Positions 14,285 through 20,171 of a DNA stretch of 20,171 bases are shown piece by piece. Under the pieces are notes generated by a model, which saw nothing but the letters and a program-made list of their open reading frames with translations, was not told where the DNA came from and searched no databases. This DNA is from Micavibrio aeruginosavorus. GTDB lineage: Bacteria; Pseudomonadota; Alphaproteobacteria; Micavibrionales; Micavibrionaceae. The position numbers were made by a program, and so were the translations under genes. The stretch is taken from NCBI GenBank assembly GCA_003241285.1, contig QFOT01000024.1, forward strand, positions 1 to 20,171. Direction: 5' to 3'. Every line of letters begins with the position of its first letter. Position 1 is the first letter of the stretch.

Positions 14285-15606
14285 CTTCTATACGCAAACG
14301 CCTTCTTGTCTCTATCTTATCGACTATCATTCTTGTGACCGCGCTTCTTGCAATAGCCACTTATTTCGCCGTAAGGGAAGAAATGGATGAGCTTTATGAC
14401 GAAAACATGAAGCAAGTAGCTATGGTTCTAGCACGGACCGGGCTTGAAGATGACCATTCAGTACTAGAAGAAGCATCAGAAAATAAAAAACTTAAAGGCG
14501 AAGAAGAGTTTCTTATCCAAATTTGGAGAGAGGGTAAAATAGCTTATACGTCACACCCTGCAATAAACTTCGCTTTACAAAAAGAAGGCCGGAAGAATTT
14601 TGGCAGAGCCATTTTTGAAGAAAATAAATGGCGTTATTATCAGTTGAAAGATAAAAACGATATTATTCAGGTATCCCAAGCCTTAGATAAGCGGCATGAC
14701 GTAGTAAAAGAAATATATCGTGTCTTGGTCGTTCCCATTTTAATTCAGATGCCAGTCCTAATAACGCTAATTTGGTTCTTAGTAGGATATGGCTTTAAAC
14801 CGCTTATGCTCGTTTCAGATCATATTAAAAAAAGGACAGCCGCTTTCTTAGAACCGTTGTCAGTAGAAAAGTCACCGATAGAAGTTAGAGAGCTTTTATA
14901 TGCCCTTAATGATCTTCTTGTAAGGCTTAAATCATCTATGGATGCCCAGCGCAGTTTTACATCTGATGCAGCCCACGAATTAAGAACACCATTAACTGCT
15001 ATAGGATTGCAACTTGATATATTGAAACGTGCCAGTAATGCAGAAGAAAAAGAAGAGGCAATAAATTCATTAGATAAAGGAATAAATCGAAGTATACGCC
15101 TAGCACAGCAATTGCTTGAATTGGCACGTCAAGAGCCGGAAAGTATAACCCACCCACTCACACGGATTAGCCTGAATGATGTTATTAAAGAGGCAATAGA
15201 GCAAGGGATGACGCTTAGCCAAATGAAATCAATTAGCCTTACTTTTGATCTTGATCAAAACCTGTCAATTGAAGGAAATGCAGCACAATTAGGAGTAATG
15301 ATTGGTAATTTGATTAATAACGCCATTATTTATACGCCTGAACAGGGAAATGTGAAGGTCATTGCACGTAAGACCGACCATCAAATTTTCGTTGATGTTT
15401 CGGATGATGGAATTGGTATAGGGACAAAAGATAAAGAAAGAGTATTCGACCGTTTTTATCGTGTTGCAGGTACTGGGGCTATCGGTTCTGGCCTAGGCCT
15501 ATCTATAGTTAAGAATATTGCAGCCTTCCACAAAATAGATATCGCTATACTTGAGGGCATAAATAATAAAGGCACAACTTTCAGATTGCTGATTAATTCT
15601 GTTTAA
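14281..15606 (+). CDS. Sensor histidine kinase, PmrB/QseC-like
   Basis: The inner-membrane sensor partner of the overlapping response regulator, 441 residues. The first membrane helix is at about 9-30, an acid-rich periplasmic loop follows (about 31-147, with DELYDEN and GLEDDHSVLEE), and the second helix is at about 148-168. A HAMP-like linker leads to the H-box FTSDAAHELRTPLTAI with phosphorylated His232. The ATPase domain shows the N-box NLINNAIIYTPE, G1 DVSDDGIGIG, the F-box VFDRFYRV and G2 GSGLGLSIV. All are intact. The acidic periplasmic loop is compatible with sensing cations or cationic peptides, but the true signal cannot be read from the sequence. The second CTTAAG-type box follows its stop. 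Confidence 0.93.
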   Translation: MTSIRKRLLVSILSTIILVTALLAIATYFAVREEMDELYDENMKQVAMVLARTGLEDDHSVLEEASENKKLKGEEEFLIQIWREGKIAYTSHPAINFALQKEGRKNFGRAIFEENKWRYYQLKDKNDIIQVSQALDKRHDVVKEIYRVLVVPILIQMPVLITLIWFLVGYGFKPLMLVSDHIKKRTAAFLEPLSVEKSPIEVRELLYALNDLLVRLKSSMDAQRSFTSDAAHELRTPLTAIGLQLDILKRASNAEEKEEAINSLDKGINRSIRLAQQLLELARQEPESITHPLTRISLNDVIKEAIEQGMTLSQMKSISLTFDLDQNLSIEGNAAQLGVMIGNLINNAIIYTPEQGNVKVIARKTDHQIFVDVSDDGIGIGTKDKERVFDRFYRVAGTGAIGSGLGLSIVKNIAAFHKIDIAILEGINNKGTTFRLLINSV

Positions 15607-15614
15607 TATTCTTC

Positions 15615-15631
15615 CTTAAGCTTCCCTTAAG
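15615..15631 (+). promoter_or_regulatory. PmrA-box-like operator upstream of the GT2 operon
   Basis: CTTAAG (15615-15620), CTTCC, CTTAAG (15626-15631) has the same half-sites and spacing as the box at 13531. The TTTCA that follows the second half-site (15632-15636) also matches the first box read on its opposite strand. It lies in the 70-base gap between the kinase stop and the GT2 start. Possible -10 elements are AATATT near 15642 or TAACAT at 15657. Confidence 0.75.
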
Positions 15632-15676
15632 TTTCATTTCCAATATTCGCCTTCATTAACATGAAAGGTCAATATT

Positions 15677-16402
15677 GTGATTTCGGTTGTCGTTCCGGTT
15701 CTGAATGAAGAAGATAACATTGCCAGTCTTCTTCAAGATATAGAACAAGCATCAAAAACTACTCCTATCAGTGAAATCATTTACGTCGATGATGGAAGCA
15801 CTGATAAAACCTATTCAATTTTAAGATCTTTAAGAGCTGCTTACCCAGCACTGCGTGTTATTAGGCATGATTGTAGATGTGGACAATCTGCGTCATTGTG
15901 GACAGGAATTAAGGCCGCTAGTAACGAATTAGTTGTAACGCTAGATGGTGATGGCCAAAATGATCCCGCAGATATCAAACTCCTTTACAATAAGTACAGA
16001 GAGAATGAGCATATTACACCACGATTAATGATAAGTGGTGAGCGTAAAAAGCGTAATGACAGTCTTATGAGAAGAATAGCTTCCCGCTCAGCAAACCGAA
16101 TTCGGTCAGCTCTACTCAAAGACATGACCAAAGATACAGGCTGCTCACTGAAGCTATTTCAGCGTAAGGACTATATTAATCTCCCTTACTTCGATCACAT
16201 GCACCGTTTTCTTCCTGCCTTAATGCTAAGAGATCGTGTTCAGCTTATCCATGTTCCTGTTTCGCATCGTGCACGACAACATGGGGTTTCAAAGTATAAC
16301 AATTTTGGTCGCGCCCTTGTTGGTGTTAGCGATCTTCTAGGAGTGTGGTGGCTTCAAAGCCGCCCGAACGCGCATCCCGTAATAGCTGAAGAAATTGAAT
16401 AG
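15677..16402 (+). CDS. Family 2 glycosyltransferase (polyprenyl-phosphate sugar transferase-like)
   Basis: A cytoplasmic, probably membrane-associated GT-A enzyme of 241 residues beginning at GTG, with GAAAGGT about 7 bases upstream. ISVVVPVLNEEDNI, VDDGSTD (Asp38-Asp39) and TLDGDGQNDP (Asp90, Asp92) are the donor- and metal-binding motifs of the dolichyl/undecaprenyl-phosphate sugar synthase group (DPM1, ArnC, FlmF2 types). The C-terminal membrane helices of ArnC/GtrB are missing, making it the short DPM1-like form. It would load a sugar onto undecaprenyl phosphate for the ArnT-like enzyme two genes downstream. The sugar is not predictable. It is the first gene of a three-gene operon under the CTTAAG box. 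Confidence 0.9.
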   Translation: MISVVVPVLNEEDNIASLLQDIEQASKTTPISEIIYVDDGSTDKTYSILRSLRAAYPALRVIRHDCRCGQSASLWTGIKAASNELVVTLDGDGQNDPADIKLLYNKYRENEHITPRLMISGERKKRNDSLMRRIASRSANRIRSALLKDMTKDTGCSLKLFQRKDYINLPYFDHMHRFLPALMLRDRVQLIHVPVSHRARQHGVSKYNNFGRALVGVSDLLGVWWLQSRPNAHPVIAEEIE

Positions 16403-16411
16403 GTAGGTAGA

Positions 16412-16711
16412 ATGGTAATCCCTCACCTCACTTCTGAAACTATATGGATTGTAATTGGCTTCATTGGGCAAAGCCTTTTTTCTGCTCGTTTCTTCATTCA
16501 ATGGTTAGCTTCCGAGAAAGCGAAAGCGAGCATCATGCCAACGGCTTTCTGGTATTTCAGTATTCTTGGTGGACTTACTTTGTTTGCCTACGCTATCTAC
16601 AGGCAAGATCCCGTTTTCATTTTGGGCCAGAGCACAGGCATATTCATCTATGCCCGTAATCTTTACCTTATTCACAATAGACCAGACGTCTCGGCAATAG
16701 CGCAAAATTGA
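16412..16711 (+). CDS. Stand-alone LAB_N (lipid A biosynthesis N-terminal) domain membrane protein
   Basis: A 99-residue integral membrane protein with about three helices (residues 11-29, 45-62, 66-86). It carries the LAB_N signature (PF07578): FIGQSLFSARFFIQWLASEK, FWYFSILGG, then QDPVFILGQS and IYARNL. In some bacteria this domain precedes LpxB; stand-alone copies often sit between GT2 and GT39 genes, as here. Its role is not established to my knowledge; a flippase or scaffold for the undecaprenyl-linked sugar, analogous to ArnE/F or GtrA, is an inference from the position. The gene starts 9 bases after the GT2 stop. Confidence 0.9.
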   Translation: MVIPHLTSETIWIVIGFIGQSLFSARFFIQWLASEKAKASIMPTAFWYFSILGGLTLFAYAIYRQDPVFILGQSTGIFIYARNLYLIHNRPDVSAIAQN

Positions 16712-16722
16712 TTGGTATAAGA

Positions 16723-18117
16723 ATGCATAGATCAAAACTTATCGAAAGGTTGTGGCTACCTGCTGCTATTTTTATCTTATACCTAGCTGCTATAGCATTT
16801 AGACCGCTCATGCCAGTTGATGAAACAAGGTATATGACAGTCGCTTGGGAAATGTTCTTACATCATGGCTGGTTCCAGCCGCTGACTTTAAATTTTGAAC
16901 CTTATCATCACAAACCGCCCCTTCTTTTCTGGCTTATAAATCTATCGTGGTCGATATTTGGTGTTAGTCGTTGGGCCGGATTAATTCCTATTGCCTTATC
17001 ATCACTAGCATCTGTTTATTTGGCTGGAACTCTTGGAAAAATGCTATTTCCTGCTTTTGAAAAAGATAAACACCGTATCAGTCTGATAATGATCAGCTGT
17101 GCCCCTTTCTTGATGTACAGCACCCTTGTCATGTTCGACATTACGCTGATGGCTTTCGTTTTGCTGTCACTTATCAACCTCATTAAGTATAGTCGCACAC
17201 TTCGCCTTCACTACGCTGCCCTTATGGGGCTATTTCTTGGTTTAGCTGTGCTGACAAAAGGGCCAGTTGCCTATCTGTACGTAATGTATCCTGTCCTGCT
17301 TGCTCCTTTATGGATGAAAACAGAATTCCCAAAACCAACTAAATGGGGCGCAGGTTGCCTGCTTGCTTTAGTCATTTCAGCGATCACGGTTTTATGCTGG
17401 CTTATTCCAGTTGTAATACAATCTGATAACAACTTTGCTTTCTGGCTTATCTGGAACCAAACAGCCGGACGAGTAACTGGAAATTTTGACGATGCACATA
17501 TTCGCCCTATAACCTTTTACCTTCCCCTCTTGCCGTTAATGATAATGCCATGGATTATATTCCCTTCATTCTGGAGAAGCATAGAGCGGTTTAAATTAAA
17601 AACCTTTGATGATGAGGGTCCACGCTTCCTCTATTGTTGGCTACTCCCCGTATTCATTAGTTTCTGTTTGATAAGTGGGAAGCAACCTCATTATTTAGTG
17701 CCCTTATTGCCAGGAACAGTATTCATACTTGCTTTTGCGCTCAGGGAAACAGCCACTAAAAGTCTGGCCATCACTGCCACACTTGTCATTACAATCTTTG
17801 TGTCGGGTCAAGCTATTGCATCTCGAAGTTATCTTCAGCCTTACGATCAGAAGCCTATAGCTGACTACGTGCAATCTCACCCCCAAAACGACTGGGCCTT
17901 TGTTCGTAACTATCATGGAGAAATCGGATTTCTATCTAGGTTGGAGAAACCGATAACTAATCTCGATGATATTCAGGATTTGCCTAAATGGTTTTCCAAG
18001 CATCCAAATGGTAAAGCAGTGATTAAGTTTACTGATCAAGAGGAGGTAAAAAACTATCAAAGCATCTTGGAGCAAGATTATCGGGGCAGAAGGGCCGGGA
18101 TCTTTACCAAGGGTTAG
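16723..18117 (+). CDS. ArnT-like family 39 glycosyltransferase
   Basis: A polytopic inner-membrane enzyme using a polyprenyl-phosphate sugar donor on the periplasmic side. ATG 16723 gives 464 residues; a TTG at 16708 would overlap the LAB_N gene but has less support. The family hallmarks are VDETRYMTVAWEM (Asp33-Glu34 in the first periplasmic loop) and YHHKPPLLFWL, followed by about ten more hydrophobic segments and a short soluble C-terminal tail. ArnT adds L-Ara4N to lipid A phosphates; related enzymes add galactosamine (FlmK) or glucosamine (LgmB). It is shorter than ArnT (about 550 residues). With the GT2 and LAB_N proteins it forms a complete load, possible flip and transfer set. No Ara4N synthesis genes (arnA, B, D) are present, so a different sugar is likely. 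Confidence 0.9.
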   Translation: MHRSKLIERLWLPAAIFILYLAAIAFRPLMPVDETRYMTVAWEMFLHHGWFQPLTLNFEPYHHKPPLLFWLINLSWSIFGVSRWAGLIPIALSSLASVYLAGTLGKMLFPAFEKDKHRISLIMISCAPFLMYSTLVMFDITLMAFVLLSLINLIKYSRTLRLHYAALMGLFLGLAVLTKGPVAYLYVMYPVLLAPLWMKTEFPKPTKWGAGCLLALVISAITVLCWLIPVVIQSDNNFAFWLIWNQTAGRVTGNFDDAHIRPITFYLPLLPLMIMPWIIFPSFWRSIERFKLKTFDDEGPRFLYCWLLPVFISFCLISGKQPHYLVPLLPGTVFILAFALRETATKSLAITATLVITIFVSGQAIASRSYLQPYDQKPIADYVQSHPQNDWAFVRNYHGEIGFLSRLEKPITNLDDIQDLPKWFSKHPNGKAVIKFTDQEEVKNYQSILEQDYRGRRAGIFTKG

Positions 18118-18504
18118 ATCCGTTAATGGCCAAGCACTAAATCCAGATGATAAACGAGTTGTTAGTGAAGTTTTGGGACAATTCCACGAGACGTAATTCG
18201 AAATTAGTTTGAAATAGTCCTTCAAAATTAAACTTTCCGCGCACTCTACCTTACATGATGAAATACGGAGCGGTTTGTTATCCCCAAAAAGCATAGTACC
18301 CTTCTAGGATGATCATATTATTTTCAAATTTATTTGATTGATTACGTCATTCAAATTTATCCTTTTATCTCACCGCGATCGCAGGCAGAGAGTAGGAAAA
18401 GCAATAGTAACTTTCATTTCTGGGGGTATAATTGGGGGTACATATCATAGTGCAATTTGTCTTTAGCGAGTCCTTTCAATAGGTTAAATAGAAACAGTGA
18501 TAGG
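18118..18504. other. Non-coding right end of the island
   Basis: No convincing gene is seen. It contains an AT-rich stretch with CAAATTTAT repeated around 18326-18362 and a weak GGATC/GATCC inverted repeat at the end of the ArnT-like gene, which could end transcription poorly. Two GGGGGTA arm-site repeats lie near the attachment core. Confidence 0.6.
18421..18443 (+). repeat. Right-end GGGGGTA repeats (probable integrase arm sites)
   Basis: TGGGGGTATAAT and TGGGGGTACATA stand 12 bases apart in direct orientation, about 62 to 84 bases inside the right attachment core. They match the repeats before the integrase gene. Their presence at both ends supports the island boundaries independently of the tRNA repeat. 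Confidence 0.6.
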
Positions 18505-18518
18505 CTTCACCCGCTCCA
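18505..18518 (+). repeat. Right attachment core (attR)
   Basis: An exact copy of the last 14 bases of tRNA-Gly, including the CCA. No other tRNA part is present here, which fits a repeat made by integration rather than a second tRNA gene. Host sequence resumes at 18519. Confidence 0.88.
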
Positions 18519-18630
18519 TTTTCATCAAAATTACAGTTGCTTTTGGTGCCTGTTCTCAGGCATAACACACCCGATTGAATACCGTGGAATTTGAGGGGCA
18601 GCTTGCACCACGTAAAAAATGCTAAAGCGC

Positions 18631-18675
18631 TAGGAACTCAAAATCCTATGCCCTCAGCTAAATTTATTGAGGGTA
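18631..18675 (+). promoter_or_regulatory. Tandem hairpins in the GNAT gene leader, one hiding the ribosome-binding site
   Basis: TAGGA (18631-18635) pairs with TCCTA (18644-18648) around an 8-base loop. Immediately after, TGCCCTCA (18649-18656) pairs with TGAGGGTA (18668-18675) with one G-T pair. GAGGG in that second stem is the only good Shine-Dalgarno sequence for ATG 18685, so the fold would sequester it. Confidence 0.45.
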
Positions 18676-18684
18676 TTTGCGTCG

Positions 18685-19155
18685 ATGTTTACAAATTCTG
18701 CAGCTATTTCTTCTGATTCAACTTTTTATCTTGAGCCGGCTCCGGTCAGCCTAAAAAAAAATTTCCTGCGGGTAGCTGGTCCGGAATTCTGTTCAAAAAT
18801 CCTGCAATACCGCCACGATAACCCCCATCGCTGTGAAGACATATCCGTTTTCGAAAACTACGAGCAAGCTGAATGCTGGGTGCAGAATAACGGCGAGGCC
18901 GGTTTTGCGATTATGCCGGGTTTTGAACTGGTGAATTTGTTTTCCCGCAAGGCGGGCCTGGGTTCTCAGGCGCTCAAATTCGCGCAGGAGAACTATAATT
19001 GCATTAACCTGAACTGCCATGTCGGCAAGCTTGAAAAATTTTACACAAGTCACGGGTTTCAAGTGACGCGGCAGGAAGAAAACTGGTTCACGACGCCCGA
19101 GAAAAAGTTACCACCTGTTGTCTACATGTCCTGGGCAGGATACAGTCAGCCCTGA
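18685..19155 (+). CDS. GNAT-like N-acetyltransferase
   Basis: A 156-residue protein, starting at ATG 18685 with GAGGG 11 bases upstream; a TTG at 18667 lies inside the leader hairpin and is less likely. The C-terminal half follows GNAT topology: the strand FELVNLFS, then RKAGLGSQALKFA in place of the acetyl-CoA loop (Q/RxxGxG/A), and LEKFYTSHGFQVTRQE like the typical FY...GF ending. The N-terminal part is weakly conserved. The acceptor substrate is unknown. It belongs to the host chromosome and, before the island inserted, lay directly downstream of tRNA-Gly. Its stop overlaps the next start (TGATG). Confidence 0.65.
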   Translation: MFTNSAAISSDSTFYLEPAPVSLKKNFLRVAGPEFCSKILQYRHDNPHRCEDISVFENYEQAECWVQNNGEAGFAIMPGFELVNLFSRKAGLGSQALKFAQENYNCINLNCHVGKLEKFYTSHGFQVTRQEENWFTTPEKKLPPVVYMSWAGYSQP

Positions 19156-19931
19156 TGACTGCAAGTCCTGTCCTTCTGCATATTCCCCATTCTTCCACCT
19201 GTATCCCGGATGAATATCTCGGCGATTACTGCGTATCGCCCGAAATCTTGGCGCGCGAGAATTTACGGCTGGCGGATTTATATACAGATGAAATTTATTG
19301 CCTGCCTGAAGCCAGTTCGCTGGTATTTCCTGTATCGCGCTTTCTGGTGGATGCCGAGAGGTTCAGTGATGATAATCAGGAGAGCATGGCGCAAAGAGGG
19401 ATGGGCGTCCTTTACAAGGTCGATACGGATCTCAATGTAATCCGTCCCGATATGTCAGCTCATAGACGCCAAGAGCTGATGGACCGCTATTACTGGGCGC
19501 ATCATAACCGGCTGGATGAAATGGTTGCCAGGATACTTAAGGAGCAGTCGCATTGCCTATTTATCGATTGTCACAGCTATCCGTCCAAGGCGCTTCCTTA
19601 TGAGCTGGCAAATATGGCCTTGTCGCGTCCTCAGATCGGCATAGGCATGGATAGTTTCCATACACCAAAAGAGGTGGGCCGGGTCGTCGCCACGGGATTC
19701 TCGGATCTTGGCTATGAGGTCGGCCTCGACACGCCTTTTTCGGGTACGCTGGTTCCCAATTGTGCTTATGGGCAGGAAAAGCGCGTTATGTCATTTATGA
19801 TCGAAATCCGCAAAGATCTCTATATGGACGAAAAAACGGGGCTAAAGCTGCCGAGCTTCGATAAGGTTAAAAACGATGTCACAATCGTCATGCGGCGGGC
19901 GGCGGAATATTGCCGATCTCAATACCCTTGA
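19155..19931 (+). CDS. N-formylglutamate amidohydrolase-family protein
   Basis: A 258-residue zinc hydrolase-like protein of the FGase family (PF05013). It has LLHIPHSS at the N-terminus (His9, His12), FPVSRFLVDAERF, and FIDCHSYPS (Asp138, His140), the metal-binding pattern of the family. HutG-type members hydrolyse N-formyl-L-glutamate in the five-step histidine degradation route; other members act on different N-acyl amino acids. No hut genes are nearby, so histidine degradation is not supported by context. Translational overlap with the GNAT-like gene suggests the two products may act together, for instance on acylated amino acids, which is inference. Confidence 0.88.
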   Translation: MTASPVLLHIPHSSTCIPDEYLGDYCVSPEILARENLRLADLYTDEIYCLPEASSLVFPVSRFLVDAERFSDDNQESMAQRGMGVLYKVDTDLNVIRPDMSAHRRQELMDRYYWAHHNRLDEMVARILKEQSHCLFIDCHSYPSKALPYELANMALSRPQIGIGMDSFHTPKEVGRVVATGFSDLGYEVGLDTPFSGTLVPNCAYGQEKRVMSFMIEIRKDLYMDEKTGLKLPSFDKVKNDVTIVMRRAAEYCRSQYP

Positions 19932-19948
19932 TATCATTGAAAAACCCG

Positions 19949-19976
19949 TTGACAGTTCTGGTTATGGCCTTATAAA
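19949..19976 (+). promoter_or_regulatory. Strong sigma70-type promoter of tuf
   Basis: A perfect -35 TTGACA (19949-19954) is separated by 16 bases from the -10 TATAAA (19971-19976), followed by a leader of about 70 bases. The leader contains CCCCT (19996-20000) and AGGGG (20013-20017), which can pair. A strong promoter fits a highly expressed translation factor. Confidence 0.75.
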
Positions 19977-20051
19977 TCAAGCCCACTAAACCTGTCCCCT
20001 GATGGCTTAATAAGGGGCTATCAACCCTTTAAATATTGAGGACTACATAAC

Positions 20052-20171
20052 ATGTCTAAGGATAAGTTCGATCGGAACAAGCCGCATTGTAACATTGGAA
20101 CTATTGGTCACGTTGACCATGGTAAAACGACGTTGACGGCTGCGATTGCGACGGTACTTGCGAAAAAAGGT
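20052..20171 (+). CDS. tuf: Elongation factor Tu, N-terminal part (cut by window end)
   Basis: The first 40 residues of EF-Tu, the GTPase delivering aminoacyl-tRNA to the ribosome. MSKDKFDRNKPHCNIGTIG and the P-loop GHVDHGKTT, then LTAAIATVLAKKG, are near-invariant. GAGGA (20038-20042) is the ribosome-binding site, 9 bases before ATG. Whether this is tufA or tufB cannot be told, because downstream genes are outside the window. The reading frame is intact to the last base. Confidence 0.97.
   Translation, partial: MSKDKFDRNKPHCNIGTIGHVDHGKTTLTAAIATVLAKKG

Larger units (their letters stand above)
5227..18518. mobile_element. Integrative genomic island (about 13.3 kb) in tRNA-Gly
   Basis: The element is bounded by 14-bp direct repeats identical to the 3' end of tRNA-Gly (CTTCACCCGCTCCA). 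It starts with a P4-type tyrosine integrase and carries an excisionase-like HTH protein, a primase/helicase replication pair, and an envelope-modification cassette with its own two-component system. The insert is visibly AT-richer than both flanks. GGGGGTA repeats lie inside both ends. No relaxase, type IV secretion, capsid, terminase or toxin-antitoxin genes were recognised, so transfer would depend on a helper, or the element resembles a phage satellite or a mobilisable island. The integrase and replication genes look intact, so excision is plausible. Confidence 0.9.

Noticed and set aside
15677..18117. A complete Arn (Ara4N) lipid A pathway.
   Set aside because: Genes for UDP-Ara4N synthesis (ArnA, ArnB) and the deformylase ArnD are absent from the island. 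The deacetylase-like gene at 2689 is outside the island and has no signal for linkage to it.
18615..18680. Possible tRNA-Leu remnant: GCGCTAGGA, CAA-centred loop and a variable-arm-like stem.
   Set aside because: The anticodon loop would have 8 bases, and no acceptor stem or T arm can be found. The pairing is better explained as two leader hairpins of the GNAT gene.
1..20171. CRISPR arrays, transposase genes or IS elements.
   Set aside because: I found no regularly spaced long repeats and no transposase-like sequence by reading both strands.

Overview
The window comes from a Gram-negative bacterium, most likely an alphaproteobacterium. The first gene ends like a DUF1489 protein, a family I know essentially from Alphaproteobacteria, and the window closes with the start of a typical EF-Tu gene. 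I cannot name the genus. Two kinds of DNA are visible: chromosomal flanks of moderate GC (1-5240 and 18519-20171), and a visibly AT-richer insert of about 13.3 kb between them.

Left flank (1-5240): a tightly packed, mostly overlapping plus-strand run encodes the end of a DUF1489 protein, 3-methyladenine DNA glycosylase I (tag), a FieF-type metal efflux protein, a divergent glucokinase, a polysaccharide-deacetylase-like protein and a divergent protein of the SAM-hydroxide adenosyltransferase (DUF62) type. An unrecognised 243-aa protein follows behind a perfect 12-bp hairpin, then tRNA-Gly(UCC). Right flank (18519-20171): a GNAT-like protein whose ribosome-binding site lies in a hairpin, an N-formylglutamate amidohydrolase-family protein, and tuf behind a strong sigma70-type promoter.

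The insert is an integrative genomic island in tRNA-Gly. The last 14 bases of the tRNA (5227-5240) recur as a direct repeat at 18505-18518. A P4-type tyrosine integrase sits just inside the left end, and GGGGGTA repeats, probably integrase arm sites, lie inside both ends. The left half holds mobility and replication genes: an excisionase/AlpA-like HTH protein, a primase-polymerase-like protein, a PriCT_2-RecA-type helicase translationally coupled to it, an iteron-like repeat cluster and another HTH protein. No conjugation, capsid or packaging genes are visible. A short middle part carries a possible structured RNA, a small single-span membrane protein and a small lipoprotein.

The right half is an envelope-modification cassette with its own regulators: an LTA-synthase-like (alkaline-phosphatase-fold) transferase on the minus strand, a divergently transcribed PmrA/PmrB-type (QseB/QseC-type) two-component system, then a GT2 glycosyltransferase, a stand-alone LAB_N-domain membrane protein and an ArnT-like GT39 glycosyltransferase. 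A perfect CTTAAG-N5-CTTAAG, matching the PmrA-box consensus YTTAAK-N5-YTTAAK, lies in the divergent promoter region and again just upstream of the GT2 gene. The simplest reading is a mobile, self-regulated lipid A or surface-glycan modification regulon: the sensor activates the regulator, which drives both transcription units, adding a sugar (and possibly phosphoglycerol or a similar group) to the outer surface. This could protect against cationic peptides or phages. This is the most interesting system in the window.
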